Part shown: positions 1-8,313 of the stretch, one piece after another
Position numbering within the stretch: position 1 is the first letter of the stretch
Layout of the letters: the number at the start of each line of letters is the position of its first letter
Source: an uncultured Bacilli bacterium
Lineage (GTDB): Bacteria; Bacillota_I; Bacilli_A; RF39; UBA660
Direction of reading: 5' to 3'
DNA length: 19,996 bases
Assembly (NCBI GenBank): GCA_947630865.1
Contig: CANRJE010000013.1
Span: forward strand, 1 to 19,996
The notes under the pieces: model-generated
Told to the model about the DNA's origin: nothing
The model's database searches: none
Seen by the model: only the letters and a program-made list of their open reading frames with translations
Position numbers and translations under genes: made by a program

Positions 1-1
1 T

Positions 2-205
2 TTTATGAGTCAAGAGATGAATGATTATTTAAGAGAGATTGAACGTAATATTAGGTTAAATGATGCTAGAAATGAAGGTATTCAACAAAAAGCACGTGAA
101 ATGACTATTGAATTAGCAAAAAAGGGAGTATCCCTTGAGATAATTTCTGAAGCATCTAAATTAAGTCTTGATGAAGTTAAAAAAATAATTGAAGAATCTA
201 AATAG
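2..205 (+). CDS. C-terminal end of an Rpn-family (PD-(D/E)XK) nuclease/transposase-like protein, cut by the window edge
   Basis: The reading frame is open to the left edge, so this is probably only the tail of a longer gene; the first visible Met (base 5) need not be the start. The visible 66 residues are a charged helix (LREIERNIRLNDARNEGIQQ) followed by a helix-turn-helix-like end with LAKKGVSLEIISEASKLSLD and then EVKKIIEE. This charged linker plus 'kkG.s.e.Is.a..ls..eV..i' ending is typical of Rpn-type proteins, which are roughly 250-300 residues with an N-terminal PD-(D/E)XK nuclease domain. The catalytic part is outside the window, so the family call rests on the tail alone. It is convergent with rpoC, and a hairpin terminator begins at its stop codon. 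Confidence 0.5.
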   Translation, partial: FMSQEMNDYLREIERNIRLNDARNEGIQQKAREMTIELAKKGVSLEIISEASKLSLDEVKKIIEESK

Positions 206-229
206 GAAGTATTTACTTTCTATTTTTTA
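205..229 (+). terminator. Rho-independent terminator of the left-edge gene
   Basis: Arms GGAAGT (205-210) and ACTTTC (215-220) pair over 6 bp with one G-U, with a 4-base loop, followed by TATTTTTTA. The hairpin starts at the last base of the stop codon. Confidence 0.55.
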
Positions 230-255
230 TTAAATTAATAATTAGTTAAAAAATG

Positions 256-284
256 CAAAAAAAGAGGACTATTTCTAGTTCTCT
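256..284 (-). terminator. Rho-independent terminator of the rpoBC unit, overlapping the rpoC stop codon
   Basis: Read on the minus strand, AGAGAACTA (284-276) pairs with TAGTCCTCT (271-263), 9 bp with one G-U, closing a GAAA tetraloop and followed by a run of T (263-257). The rpoC stop TAG (277-275) lies across the end of the first arm and the loop, so the last codons of rpoC form the hairpin. Confidence 0.85.
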
Positions 285-3200
285 TCTACAAATTCATTTT
301 CAAGTACTTCAAGAGGCTCTCCATCAGTAAAAGCTGTTTCAAGATCAAAGTCAACATTTTGATAAGCTTTAATACCAGTTCCAGCTGGAATTAATTTACC
401 AATTATAACATTCTCTTTTAATCCTTGTAAATAATCAACCTTACCACGAATAGCTGCATCAGTTAAAATTCTTGTTGTCTCTTGGAAAGAAGCAGCTGAC
501 AAGAAGGAATCTGTTTCAAGGGATGCTTTCGTAATACCGAATAGAACAGGTACTCCTGTTGCAGGACGTTTTCCTTCAAGAATTGCTTTCTTGTTACCAT
601 CAGTAAATTCAAAGAAATTAACAAGAGAGCCTGGAAGTAATAATGTATCTCCTGAATCAACAATTCTCATCTTAGAAATCATACGTCTAGCAATAATCTC
701 AACGTGCTTATCACTAATTTCTACACCTTGACTACGATAAGCATTTTGTACTTCTTTTAAAATATATTCTTGAGTCGTTAATGGGTCTGTTACAACAAGT
801 AACTCTTTAGGATTAATTGCTCCTTCTGTTAACTTATCTCCAGGATTTACCATATCGCCTTTTTGTACTCTTAATTTAGCACCATAATTTGTAACATGAT
901 CTTTAGTTTCCAAATCATTTTTAATACTAATTCTAAATTTACCATGGTCTTCAGTAATTTTAGAAACTTTACCACTAATTTCAGCAATAGTTGCTTTTCC
1001 TTTTGGATTTCTTGCTTCAAATAATTCTTGAACACGAGGTAAACCTTGAGTGATATCCTCACCACCTGCAACACCACCAGTATGGAATGTACGCATTGTT
1101 AACTGAGTACCAGGTTCACCAATTGATTGAGCAGCCATAACTCCTATTGCTTCACCAATTTCAACAATATTACCAGTTGCAAGATTACGACCATAACATT
1201 TGCAACATACACCATTTTTGGTATTACATGTTAAAACTGATCTAATTTCAACTTCTTCAATACCAGCATCAATTATTTTTTCAGCTATTGATTCTGTTAT
1301 CAATTCATTTCTATCAACAATAACAGCATTAGTTTTAGGATTGATAACTTTTTTATTAGCAAATCTACCAATTATACGATCATATAGTTTTTCAATTACT
1401 GAACCATTCTTATCATTAATGAATGCACGAACAACAACACCTTGGTCAGTACCACAATCGTCTTCTTTAACGATTATATCTTGACTTACATCAACAAGTC
1501 GTCTTGTCAAGTATCCTGAATCGGCTGTTTTTAAAGCAGTATCGGCACTACCTTTTCTAGCACCATGAGTTGATAAGAAGAACTCAGATACAGATAGTCC
1601 TTCTCTAAATGAAGATAATACAGGGATTTCTACTGGTTCACCATTTGGTTTAGCCATAAGTCCTCTCATACCAGCAAGTTGGGTAAAGTTAGAAATATTA
1701 CCACGAGCTTTTGAATTCATCATCATGAAAATTGGATTATCAACATCAGTATTTGCATATTCTTCAAGTTCTTTTTGAACTTCATCTTTAGCATTATTCC
1801 AAGTTTCAATTACTTTTTCAAAACGTTCTTGATTTGTAATTAAACCACGAGCATATTGTTTATTAATTGTATTAACAACCTTATTAGCTTCTTCAACAAT
1901 TTTAGCTTTATTTTTACTTGTTGTAACATCAGCAGCTGATACCGTAATACCAGCAATCGTTGAATACTTAAATCCTAAGTCTTTAAGTCTATCTAGCATC
2001 ATTGAAGTTTCAGTTGTTTTATAACGTTTAAATGTTTGAGCAATAATGCTTTCCAATGTACCTTTAGCAAAAGGTTTTACAAGTGGCATACTTTCAATTG
2101 CCTTTTTAATATCAACACCACGTTCAAGGAAATATTTATTTGGAGTAATTTTTTGAATATTTTCATCAGTTGGTTCATTTATATAGGCAAATGAATCAGG
2201 TAAAATTTCATTAAAAATAAGTTTTCCTGGAGTTGTTACTAAATATTTGCCTTTTTGATTTTCAGTAAATAATTTATATTTAAAGGAATTAACAGGTAGA
2301 GCTATTCTTGTATGAAGAGTTATTTCTCGTCTTTCATAAGCCATAATAGCTTCATTAGAATTTTTAAATACTCTTCCTTCACCATCAAGTCCAGCTTTTT
2401 CCATTGTTAAATAATAGTTACCTAAAACCATATCCTGACTTGGGGTAACAATTGGACTACCATCTTTTGGATGCAAAATATTATTAGCACCTAACATTAA
2501 AAGTCTTGCTTCAGCTATAGCTTCCTCTGATAAAGGTACGTGAACTGCCATCTGGTCTCCATCGAAGTCAGCATTGAACGCTGTACAAACTAAAGGATGT
2601 AAACGAATAGCTTTTCCTCCAATTAACTTAGGTTCAAATGCTTGAATACCAAGTCTATGTAATGTTGGAGCACGATTTAATAATACTGGATGCTCTTTAA
2701 TAACATCTTCAACGATATCCCAAACAACAGGATCTTTATTTTCAATCAAACGTTTAGCTGCTTTAATATTAGAAGCTAAATTACGTTTAACTAATCCATT
2801 GATAACATGAGGTTTAAATAACTCAAGTGCCATATCTTTAGGAATACCACATTGATACATTTTAAGATCTGGTCCAACAACGATAACAGAACGACCTGAA
2901 TAGTCAACACGCTTACCAAGTAAATTTTGACGGAATCTTCCTTGTTTACCTTTTAACATACTAGAAAGTGATTTTAAAGGACGATTTCCGGCACCAGTTA
3001 CACTTCTTCCACGACGTCCATTGTCAAATAGAGAGTCAACTGCTTCTTGTAACATACGTTTTTCATTTTGAATTATAATACCTGGAGCATTTAAATCTAT
3101 TAATTTCTTTAAACGATTATTACGATTGATAACACGTCTATATAAATCATTCAAATCACTAGTCGCAAATCTTCCACCATCAAGTTGAATCATTGGTCTT

Positions 3201-3913
3201 AAATCAGGTGGAATAACAGGAATACAATCCATAATCATCCACTCAGGACGGTTATCTGATTGATAAAAAGCATTTAAAACATCAACACGTTTTAATAAAC
3301 GAACACGCTTTTGTCCTTGAGCTGTTTCAAGTTCCTTAGTTATTTCATCTATTTCTTTCTTTAAATCAACTTGTTTTAATAATTCTTTAATGGCTTCAGC
3401 TCCCATACCAACACGGAATCCTGTACCATATTTTTCATAATAAGCACGATATTCTTTTTCAGATAAAGTTTGCTTATTTTCAAGAGGAGTAATACCTTTA
3501 TCAATTACAACATAACTAACAAAATATAAAACTTCCTCTAAATCACGTGGAGACATGTCAAGAACTAAGCCCATACGACTTGGCACACCTTTAAAATACC
3601 AAATATGACTTACTGGACTAGCTAATTCTATATGTCCCATTCTTTCACGTCTTACTTTAGAACGGGTAACTTCAACCCCACATCTATCGCAGACAATATT
3701 TTTATATCTTACTCTTTTATATTTACCACAAGCACACTCAAAATCCTTAGTTGGTCCAAAGATTTTTTCACAATACAAACCATCTCTTTCAGGACGAAGA
3801 GTACGATAATTAATTGTTTCAGGTTTCTTTACTTCTCCATAACTCCAAGAACGGATCATTTCTGGGGATGCGATTCCTATCTTTAAGGCTTCGAATTTAT
3901 TAACTTCTATCAT
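275..3913 (-). CDS. rpoC: DNA-directed RNA polymerase subunit beta'
   Basis: Largest catalytic subunit of RNA polymerase, 1212 residues, close to the 1199 of B. subtilis. The N-terminal zinc-binding Cys are at 60, 62, 75 and 78 (CAC...CDRC). The catalytic loop NADFDGDQMAVH, whose three Asp hold the active-site magnesium, starts at residue 447. The bridge-helix/trigger-loop segment with FREGLSVSEFF, STHGARKGSADTALKT and SGYLTRRLVD lies at about 750-815. A second zinc site uses the Cys of DDCGTDQ (near 819) and the Cys cluster LTC...VCCKCYG (about 896-906). No large insertion is present in the trigger loop, as in other Firmicutes. The ATG overlaps the rpoB stop by one base (TAATG). Its Shine-Dalgarno GAGGGAGGGG lies inside the last rpoB codons, so the two are translationally coupled, which suits equal beta and beta' supply. 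Confidence 0.99.
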   Translation of the reverse strand: MIEVNKFEALKIGIASPEMIRSWSYGEVKKPETINYRTLRPERDGLYCEKIFGPTKDFECACGKYKRVRYKNIVCDRCGVEVTRSKVRRERMGHIELASPVSHIWYFKGVPSRMGLVLDMSPRDLEEVLYFVSYVVIDKGITPLENKQTLSEKEYRAYYEKYGTGFRVGMGAEAIKELLKQVDLKKEIDEITKELETAQGQKRVRLLKRVDVLNAFYQSDNRPEWMIMDCIPVIPPDLRPMIQLDGGRFATSDLNDLYRRVINRNNRLKKLIDLNAPGIIIQNEKRMLQEAVDSLFDNGRRGRSVTGAGNRPLKSLSSMLKGKQGRFRQNLLGKRVDYSGRSVIVVGPDLKMYQCGIPKDMALELFKPHVINGLVKRNLASNIKAAKRLIENKDPVVWDIVEDVIKEHPVLLNRAPTLHRLGIQAFEPKLIGGKAIRLHPLVCTAFNADFDGDQMAVHVPLSEEAIAEARLLMLGANNILHPKDGSPIVTPSQDMVLGNYYLTMEKAGLDGEGRVFKNSNEAIMAYERREITLHTRIALPVNSFKYKLFTENQKGKYLVTTPGKLIFNEILPDSFAYINEPTDENIQKITPNKYFLERGVDIKKAIESMPLVKPFAKGTLESIIAQTFKRYKTTETSMMLDRLKDLGFKYSTIAGITVSAADVTTSKNKAKIVEEANKVVNTINKQYARGLITNQERFEKVIETWNNAKDEVQKELEEYANTDVDNPIFMMMNSKARGNISNFTQLAGMRGLMAKPNGEPVEIPVLSSFREGLSVSEFFLSTHGARKGSADTALKTADSGYLTRRLVDVSQDIIVKEDDCGTDQGVVVRAFINDKNGSVIEKLYDRIIGRFANKKVINPKTNAVIVDRNELITESIAEKIIDAGIEEVEIRSVLTCNTKNGVCCKCYGRNLATGNIVEIGEAIGVMAAQSIGEPGTQLTMRTFHTGGVAGGEDITQGLPRVQELFEARNPKGKATIAEISGKVSKITEDHGKFRISIKNDLETKDHVTNYGAKLRVQKGDMVNPGDKLTEGAINPKELLVVTDPLTTQEYILKEVQNAYRSQGVEISDKHVEIIARRMISKMRIVDSGDTLLLPGSLVNFFEFTDGNKKAILEGKRPATGVPVLFGITKASLETDSFLSAASFQETTRILTDAAIRGKVDYLQGLKENVIIGKLIPAGTGIKAYQNVDFDLETAFTDGEPLEVLENEFVEEN

Positions 3914-6900
3914 TAAAAGTCCCCTCCCTCTTGTTCATCGTCTAAATCATCAGGTTCTTCATCGAAATCTTCATCATCTTCCTCATCATCGTAATCATCA
4001 TCATACTCTTCATCTTCTTCATCAGGTTCCTCGGTGATAGGATTTTGTAATTCGATTTCATCGATATCTAATTTGATATCATCTTTATATTCTTCTTCTT
4101 CGATTTGTTTCAAATCTAATACTTGATGTTCATCATTGATAATCTTTAAGTCAAGTCCTAAAGCTTGGAATTCTTTCATTAATACTCTAAATGATTCTGG
4201 AACTCCAGCTTGATTTATATCTTGTCCTTTAACAATAGCTTCATATACTTTAACACGTCCAGCAATATCATCGGATTTAACTGTTAAGATTTCTTGTAAT
4301 GTATGAGCAGCACCGTAAGCATATAATGCCCAAACTTCCATTTCTCCAAATCTCTGTCCACCAAATTGAGCTTTTCCTCCAAGTGGTTGTTGAGTAACTA
4401 AAGAATATGGACCAGTTGATCTTGCATGTAACTTATCATCAACCATGTGATGTAATTTAATCATATACATAACACCAACAGCAACCCTATTTTCAAAAGG
4501 TTCACCGGTACGTCCATTATAAAGAACTGTCTTACCATCTGGATCAATTCCAGCTTCTTCCATCATAGCTTTAATATCATCGCTTTTAGCTCCATCAAAG
4601 ACAGGAGTTGCAACATGAACATTTAACTTTTTAGCCGCATATCCTAAATGTAACTCTAAAATCTGTCCAATATTCATACGACTTGGAACACCCATTGGAT
4701 TTAACATAATATCAACTGGTGTACCATCTGGAAGGTATGGCATATCTTCTTCTGGTAAAATCAAGGAAATTACACCTTTATTACCATGACGTCCAGACAT
4801 TTTATCTCCAACTTGAATCTTACGTTTTTGAATAATATAAATTCTAATTACTTTACTAACTCCAGCAGGTAATTCATCATTTTCTTTTCTTGAATAAATC
4901 TTAACATCGTGAACAATTCCATCTCCACCATGTGGTACACGAAGAGATGTATCTCTTACTTCTCTTGTTTTTTCTCCAAATATTGCATGTAATAGTTTCT
5001 CTTCAGAAGTAAGTTCAGCCATTCCTTTTGGTGTTACTTTACCAACTAAGATATCGCCTTCTTTAACTTCTGTTCCTATCATAACAATTCCGTTTTCATC
5101 AAGGTTCTTTCTTGCCTCTTCTGAAACATTTGGAATATCTCTTGTTATCTCTTCAGGTCCAAGTTTAGTATCACGACATTGCATTTGATAATCTTCCATA
5201 TGAAGTGATGTATAAACGTCATCTTTAACTAAATTTTCATTTAAAATAACAGCATCTTCATAGTTATATCCATTATAAGTCATGAAAGCAACAACAACGT
5301 TTTTACCTAAAGCAAGTTCTCCTTTATCAGTACTTGGTCCATCAGCTATAACTTGTCCACGTTTAACTTTATCACCAAATCTTACGATTGGTCTATGATG
5401 TTGACAAGTACCAGCATTTGATAATTCAAAGTTAGCTAAATGATAAACATCTTGTCCTTTAGCATTTTTAATAACAATCTTTTTAGCATCAACATAATCA
5501 ACAACACCATCAGCTTTAGATACAATTACAGCACCAGAATCTTTTGCTGCTATATATTCAACACCTGTTCCAATATAAGGTGCTTCACTTCTTAAAAGTG
5601 GAACTGACTGACGTTGCATGTTAGCACCCATCAAAGCACGAGTTGCATCATCATGTTCCAAGAATGGAATACAACTTGTTGTAACTGCTACAACTTGTTG
5701 AGGAGATACATCAACATAATCTACATCATCAGATTTTGCTAAAATATTTTCTCCTTTATAACGAGCTGTAACTTGATCAGGTACAATTTTATTATCATCA
5801 TCTGTTTCAATTGTAGCTTGTGAAATTATAAAATCTGCTTCTTCATCAGCTGTTAAATAATCAACTTGATCTGTTAATAAACGATTATTAACTTTTCTAT
5901 ATGGAGTCATAATAAATCCATATTCATCAACTTTAGCATAACTTGCCAAAGATGTAATAAGTCCGATATTTTGACCTTCTGGAGATTCAATAGGACAAAT
6001 TCTTCCGTAGTGACTTGCATTAACATCACGAACTTCAACTCCAGCTCTATCACGAGATAATCCACCTGGTCCTAAAGCAGATAAACGACGTTTATTAGTA
6101 AGCTCAGCAAGTGGGTTAGTTTGATCCATGAATTGAGATAATTGACTGCTTCCAAAGAATTCTTTCATAGCAGCTGTAACTGGTCTTATATTAATTAAAG
6201 TTTTAGGAGTAACTTCGTCCATTTCTTGAGTTGTCATACGTTCTCTTATAACTCTTTCCATACGAGCAACACCAATTCTAAATTGATTTTGTAAAAGTTC
6301 TCCTACTTGACGAATACGACGATTTCCTAAATGGTCAATTTCATCATAGTTACCAACACCATGTAATAAATTCAAATAATAACTAACGGATGCATATACA
6401 TCAGATATAGTTAATCTCTTAACATCAATATGATTGTCATTTCCTATTACAACTAACTTATTCTTTTTATTATTTGGATCATATATTTTAATACTTTGAA
6501 TACGGTTATATGTATCTAAATCTTCATTAATCTTAGTTTCTGTTAAATTATAATCACTTGCAAAAATTGTTTTTAAATCTTCTAAAATATCTTTTGTAAT
6601 AACCGTATCTTTTGGATATTTAACTTCACCATCTATTTTAATATCTTCTGCTAAAGTTTGATTTAAAAGTCTATCAGTTATATTTAATTTACGATTAAAT
6701 TTATAACGTCCTACTTTAGCTAAATCATATCTAAATTCATCAAAGAATTTAGTAATTAATTGGTTTTTAGAACTATCAAGTGTTGCAGGTTCTCCTGGTC
6801 TTAATTTTTCATATATTTCGATTAAAGCTTCATCAGTATTTTTAGTTGAATCTTTAGCTATTGTATTCTCTAAATATTCATCTTTACCAAATACTTTATA

Positions 6901-7521
6901 AATATCTTCATCACTTGATAAGCCAAAAGCTCTTAAAAGTGTAGTGAGAGGTACTTTTCTAGTACGATCAATTCGTACGTAGACAACATCTCTTGCATCT
7001 GTTTCAAATTCTAACCATGTACCACGAGTTGGAATAATTTGAGAAGTTATAACTTCTCTTCCATTTTTATCAATCTCACGATTAAAATAAACACTAGGAC
7101 TTCTTACTAATTGACTAACGATAACTCGTTCAGCCCCATTAATAATGAAAGTACCACTGTCTGTCATAATAGGCATATCACCTAAGAAAATTTCTTGTTC
7201 TTTAACTTCTCCTGTTTCATGATTGAAAAGTCTAACTTCTACTTTAAGAGGAGCAGAATAAGTAGTTTCTCTATCACGTGCCTCTTTAATTGAAAATCTT
7301 GGTTCATCAAAATGATAATCCCCAAATTCTAGTGATAAGGTACCTGAAAAATTTTCAACTGGGAATAAATCCTCGAAAACTTCTTTGATACCAGTATCTA
7401 TAAACCACTGATAACTCTTCTTTTGAATCTCAAGTAAGTCCTTTAATTCAAAAGTATTTTTAATTCTTGAAAAAGATCTTCTTTGACGATAATCGCCACA
7501 ATTTATAAGCTTATAAGCCAT
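3913..7521 (-). CDS. rpoB: DNA-directed RNA polymerase subunit beta
   Basis: Second catalytic subunit of RNA polymerase. I choose the ATG at 7521 (1202 residues, MAYKLINCGDYRQRR...). A GTG nine bases upstream lies inside the Shine-Dalgarno AGGGGTG, and the ATG start aligns with the B. subtilis N-terminus. Landmarks: QLVRSPSVYF; the rifampicin-pocket block GSSQLSQFMDQTNPLAELTN then KRRLSALGPGGL (about 455-486); EKTREVRDTSLRVPHGG; GDKMSGRHGNKGVIS; and the C-terminal KLHARSTGPYSLVTQQPLGG plus GQRFGEMEVWAL (about 1030-1065) that contacts beta'. Two oddities stand out. Residue 476, equivalent to E. coli His526, is Asn. The last 39 residues are extremely acidic (29 Asp/Glu). It is coupled to rpoC by a TAATG overlap. 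Confidence 0.99.
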   Translation of the reverse strand: MAYKLINCGDYRQRRSFSRIKNTFELKDLLEIQKKSYQWFIDTGIKEVFEDLFPVENFSGTLSLEFGDYHFDEPRFSIKEARDRETTYSAPLKVEVRLFNHETGEVKEQEIFLGDMPIMTDSGTFIINGAERVIVSQLVRSPSVYFNREIDKNGREVITSQIIPTRGTWLEFETDARDVVYVRIDRTRKVPLTTLLRAFGLSSDEDIYKVFGKDEYLENTIAKDSTKNTDEALIEIYEKLRPGEPATLDSSKNQLITKFFDEFRYDLAKVGRYKFNRKLNITDRLLNQTLAEDIKIDGEVKYPKDTVITKDILEDLKTIFASDYNLTETKINEDLDTYNRIQSIKIYDPNNKKNKLVVIGNDNHIDVKRLTISDVYASVSYYLNLLHGVGNYDEIDHLGNRRIRQVGELLQNQFRIGVARMERVIRERMTTQEMDEVTPKTLINIRPVTAAMKEFFGSSQLSQFMDQTNPLAELTNKRRLSALGPGGLSRDRAGVEVRDVNASHYGRICPIESPEGQNIGLITSLASYAKVDEYGFIMTPYRKVNNRLLTDQVDYLTADEEADFIISQATIETDDDNKIVPDQVTARYKGENILAKSDDVDYVDVSPQQVVAVTTSCIPFLEHDDATRALMGANMQRQSVPLLRSEAPYIGTGVEYIAAKDSGAVIVSKADGVVDYVDAKKIVIKNAKGQDVYHLANFELSNAGTCQHHRPIVRFGDKVKRGQVIADGPSTDKGELALGKNVVVAFMTYNGYNYEDAVILNENLVKDDVYTSLHMEDYQMQCRDTKLGPEEITRDIPNVSEEARKNLDENGIVMIGTEVKEGDILVGKVTPKGMAELTSEEKLLHAIFGEKTREVRDTSLRVPHGGDGIVHDVKIYSRKENDELPAGVSKVIRIYIIQKRKIQVGDKMSGRHGNKGVISLILPEEDMPYLPDGTPVDIMLNPMGVPSRMNIGQILELHLGYAAKKLNVHVATPVFDGAKSDDIKAMMEEAGIDPDGKTVLYNGRTGEPFENRVAVGVMYMIKLHHMVDDKLHARSTGPYSLVTQQPLGGKAQFGGQRFGEMEVWALYAYGAAHTLQEILTVKSDDIAGRVKVYEAIVKGQDINQAGVPESFRVLMKEFQALGLDLKIINDEHQVLDLKQIEEEEYKDDIKLDIDEIELQNPITEEPDEEDEEYDDDYDDEEDDEDFDEEPDDLDDEQEGGDF

Positions 7522-7584
7522 TAATTTCACCCCTATACACTAATTTTTTCAATAACATATTAACAATTTATAATACGCCGCCAA

Positions 7585-7612
7585 TTTATATTAATAACAC
7601 AATTTTAAGCAA
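7585..7612 (-). promoter_or_regulatory. Possible second promoter for rpoBC with a GC-rich discriminator
   Basis: Minus strand: -35 TTGCTT (7612-7607), 16-bp spacer, -10 TATAAA (7590-7585), then TTGGCGGCG where transcription would start. The -35 is weak (3 of 6). The GC-rich patch is conspicuous in very AT-rich surroundings and resembles the discriminators of stringently controlled promoters. It is also flanked by two copies of CAATTTATA (7564-7572, 7582-7590). Confidence 0.35.
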
Positions 7613-7615
7613 TAG

Positions 7616-8206
7616 TCAACAAGATTTTAAAGAAATTATATAAAAACCTTTACTTTTGTCAACTACATTAATTTCTGCTTTTGAACTAAAATCTTTTATA
7701 AATGATTTAGCACCTTGTTCTTTCCTTATAACTATATATAATGTTCCATCTTTTTTTAAATGATTTAAACACGCTTCTAATAACTCATAAAGTTTTACTT
7801 TTCCAACTCTAATTGGAGGATTAGAAATAATAAAATCATACTTCTTATCTAATCCAACTAATCCATCATTTATAAAAGTTTTACTATTTAAAGCCTTATT
7901 ACTTTTGATATTCATGTTTGTTAAATGAATAGCTCTTTTATTAATATCAATCATATCCATCTTAACATCTTTTAATTTAGAAACAATAATTCCAATTGCC
8001 CCATATCCACATCCTAAATCTAAACCATAACCACTTAAATCTTCTTTCAAAATATTCGAAATCAATAGATAAGTTCCATAATCTAATTCTCCTTTAGAAA
8101 ATACTCCATTATCTGTTTTAAAAGTAAATTCCTGATTATTAAACTTAACTTTAAATTCTTTAATTTCACTCTTTAAATCATTATTATTTATAAAATAATG
8201 TTCCAT
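7616..8206 (-). CDS. Class I SAM-dependent methyltransferase, RsmC/YbxB-like
   Basis: The 196-residue protein is a small Rossmann-fold methyltransferase. The SAM-binding motif I is LDLGCGYGAIG (about residues 62-72), the acidic motif II follows in MDMIDINKRAI, and the catalytic NPP motif is FIISNPPIRVGK (about 125-136). NPP(Y/I) marks enzymes that methylate exocyclic amino groups. This family resembles the C-terminal half of RsmC, which methylates guanine N2 in 16S rRNA, and B. subtilis YbxB, which sits in the same place just before rpoB. The rRNA target is inferred from the family. Start ATG with AGGGTG five bases upstream. It ends in TGA, 94 bases before rpoB, and probably shares the promoter at 8278-8306. 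Confidence 0.88.
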   Translation of the reverse strand: MEHYFINNNDLKSEIKEFKVKFNNQEFTFKTDNGVFSKGELDYGTYLLISNILKEDLSGYGLDLGCGYGAIGIIVSKLKDVKMDMIDINKRAIHLTNMNIKSNKALNSKTFINDGLVGLDKKYDFIISNPPIRVGKVKLYELLEACLNHLKKDGTLYIVIRKEQGAKSFIKDFSSKAEINVVDKSKGFYIISLKSC

Positions 8207-8221
8207 ATATCACCCTAAATA

Positions 8222-8265
8222 GTAAAAAGAAGTAACTACTTCATATATATTTATAGTTACTCCTT
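8222..8265 (-). terminator. Hairpin with U-tail in the rpo leader: terminator of the upstream operon or attenuator
   Basis: Minus strand arms AAGGAGTAACTA (8265-8254) and TAGTTACTTCTT (8238-8227) pair over 12 bp with one G-U around a 15-base loop, followed by TTT. It lies between the promoter at 8278-8306 and the methyltransferase start at 8206. It would therefore form near the 5' end of the rpo transcript and could also end read-through from the operon at 8314-12233. Confidence 0.6.
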
Positions 8266-8277
8266 TCTTATTTCGTT

Positions 8278-8306
8278 ATTTTACAATATTTTTTTCTAAA
8301 TTTCAA
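8278..8306 (-). promoter_or_regulatory. Sigma-A-type promoter of the methyltransferase-rpoB-rpoC unit
   Basis: Minus strand: -35 TTGAAA (8306-8301, 5 of 6 to consensus), 17-bp spacer, -10 TAAAAT (8283-8278, 5 of 6). The start would be near 8271, leaving a leader of about 65 bases that contains the hairpin at 8227-8265. Confidence 0.7.
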
Positions 8307-8313
8307 GAAAATT

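Noticed and set aside
463..1077. Two short minus-strand ORFs (463-663, 871-1077) inside rpoC
   Set aside because: Alternative-frame readings of rpoC on the same strand, with no start signals.
1200..1484. 94-residue + strand ORF inside rpoC
   Set aside because: It is the antisense shadow of a highly conserved rpoC region, with low-complexity Ser/Thr/Leu content and no ribosome site.
3632..3886. 84-residue + strand ORF opposite the rpoC N-terminus
   Set aside because: Antisense to the conserved zinc-binding region; no Shine-Dalgarno and no recognisable protein pattern.
7521..7530. GTG start for rpoB, three codons upstream
   Set aside because: The GTG is part of the Shine-Dalgarno AGGGGTG that correctly positions the ATG at 7521, and the longer N-terminus does not fit the family.
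7616..7618. TGA read as Trp (Mycoplasma code)
   Set aside because: All long genes are open with TGG as the only Trp codon, and the methyltransferase ends sensibly at this TGA; reading through adds only a short unrelated tail.
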